From positions 1,736,001 to 1,800,000 of the forward strand of contig NZ_CP145605.1 in the NCBI RefSeq assembly GCF_036884255.1: DNA of 64,000 nt. Reading direction: 5' to 3'. This DNA is from Paenibacillus tundrae. GTDB taxonomy: Bacteria > Bacillota > Bacilli > Paenibacillales > Paenibacillaceae. The notes beneath the pieces were generated by a model. The model worked only from the letters and a program-made list of their open reading frames with translations, was not told where the DNA came from and did not search any database. Shown piece after piece: positions 63,372 through 64,000 of the stretch (position 1 is its first letter; each line of letters opens with the position of its first letter). A program made the translations under genes and the position numbers.

Positions 63372-64000
63372 TTAATTCCAATTCCATATCTCTACGCGAT
63401 TTAGTTGGAATTGATGAAATTCCGGCAGCTTTGTTATTTTTTCCAACTCACGTACAGGCCCTGTAACGACAGCGCCATAGACTTGCACACCATTTTTTTT
63501 CAAATAGGCAAGACGTTGCTGATCCACATCCAAACCATTGTATTGTACATTATTAGTCATCCATTCCAGATCAGACATCATAGCTTGAACTTGCTCTTGC
63601 ATCTGTTCTGCTTCGTCTGGTGCAAAGTAGGCATACCAACTAGAACCAGTTTCTCCGAATAAGGTAAGAGGTTTGAGCGTGAGATGAGGCGTCATATAGT
63701 CGTACATACCCGAGCGTGAATAGGAGATATCGAACTCCTTCAACTCACCTGCATAGATTGACATCGCGGTTACCCCAACATCGTAATTGGCGAGAAGCTT
63801 CATCAGTTGTTCTGGAGATATTAGATTTTTCACGGATAGGGATAACTCTGCAACATGCCCATCATCAATTTTAGCAAGCCTCTTCATAGGATTACTATCA
63901 CTCGAATCGCTGGTGGGAGCAGCCTGGTCAGACACTAGAGAGTATGGGAGGAAAAATGGCCCTGTATTGTTGCCGTTCATATATGCTCCTGTATTGGTAA
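63372..64000 (-). CDS. Anti-sigma-factor-like protein (partial, C-terminal part)
   Basis: Minus-strand frame running off the window end, with no stop upstream, so the N-terminus lies outside. The visible part carries VAELSLSVKNLISPEQLMKLL, DVGVTAMSIYAGELKEFD and the end FQLNRVEIWNWN, which resemble the C-terminal regulator domain of ECF-type anti-sigma factors (YhdL-like). An N-terminal membrane helix is expected beyond the edge. Its sigma factor may lie upstream outside the window. Confidence 0.65.
   Translation of the reverse strand, partial: TNTGAYMNGNNTGPFFLPYSLVSDQAAPTSDSSDSNPMKRLAKIDDGHVAELSLSVKNLISPEQLMKLLANYDVGVTAMSIYAGELKEFDISYSRSGMYDYMTPHLTLKPLTLFGETGSSWYAYFAPDEAEQMQEQVQAMMSDLEWMTNNVQYNGLDVDQQRLAYLKKNGVQVYGAVVTGPVRELEKITKLPEFHQFQLNRVEIWNWN

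Overview
The window looks like a chromosomal stretch of a Paenibacillus-type Firmicute. This is inferred from mid-range GC with strong GGAGG-type ribosome sites, the family mix (YesM/YesN kinase pair with LplB/LplC-type permeases, CotJC-like manganese catalase, LicT/BglP/BglH, HssRS-HrtBA, many small GNAT acetyltransferases), a likely sporulation promoter and hairpin-forming dispersed repeats. No rRNA, tRNA, CRISPR array, transposase or phage gene was seen.

Layout. 1-5 kb: a YesN response regulator (cut by the window edge) and YesM kinase, divergent from two sugar ABC permeases. 5-8.8 kb: a GNAT, an AT-rich gene that seems to start at ATC, a FusB-type EF-G-binding protein behind a possible attenuation leader, and a divergent NAD(P)H oxidoreductase/HxlR regulator pair. 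9-13.5 kb: a complete aryl-beta-glucoside operon (licT-bglP-bglH) with a ribonucleic antiterminator plus terminator before licT and again before bglP, and a cre-like site on the promoter. 13.6-20.6 kb: two LysE exporters, a YqcI/YcgG protein, manganese catalase, an APC permease and small unknown genes. 20.6-25 kb: a PQQ-repeat lipoprotein, a Nudix hydrolase, and a LysR/SDR divergent pair. 25-31 kb: an iron-siderophore uptake operon without its ATPase, divergent across a Fur box from an OmpR-type two-component system.

31-43 kb is a mosaic of short genes: GNATs, membrane proteins, a GRDP-like protein with a Ser/Cys tail, a CDF zinc exporter behind an ArsR-type palindrome, an APH-like kinase, a VOC protein, a UppS paralogue, an Imm7-like protein, a zinc-ribbon gene split by an in-frame TAA, and a 475-bp non-coding repeat region before an orphan radical SAM gene. 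44-46 kb: a phosphodiester glycosidase-like protein coupled to a GT2-GtrA fusion. 48-52 kb: a complete heme-sensing and heme-efflux locus, hssRS-hrtBA, with a direct-repeat HssR box in front of hrtB. 53-63 kb: another mosaic with decayed genes (methyltransferase, GNAT and inositol-monophosphatase remnants), a LytTR-DUF3021 pair, lipoproteins, several GNATs, an HD hydrolase, a Nudix hydrolase and a metallopeptidase. The end holds a partial anti-sigma-factor-like gene.

The observations most worth following: several genes whose Shine-Dalgarno site points to ATT or ATC rather than ATG; the fusB-like leader; the gene-decay series at 41, 53 and 58-59 kb; and two families of non-coding repeats. No clear-cut undescribed multi-gene system was found.
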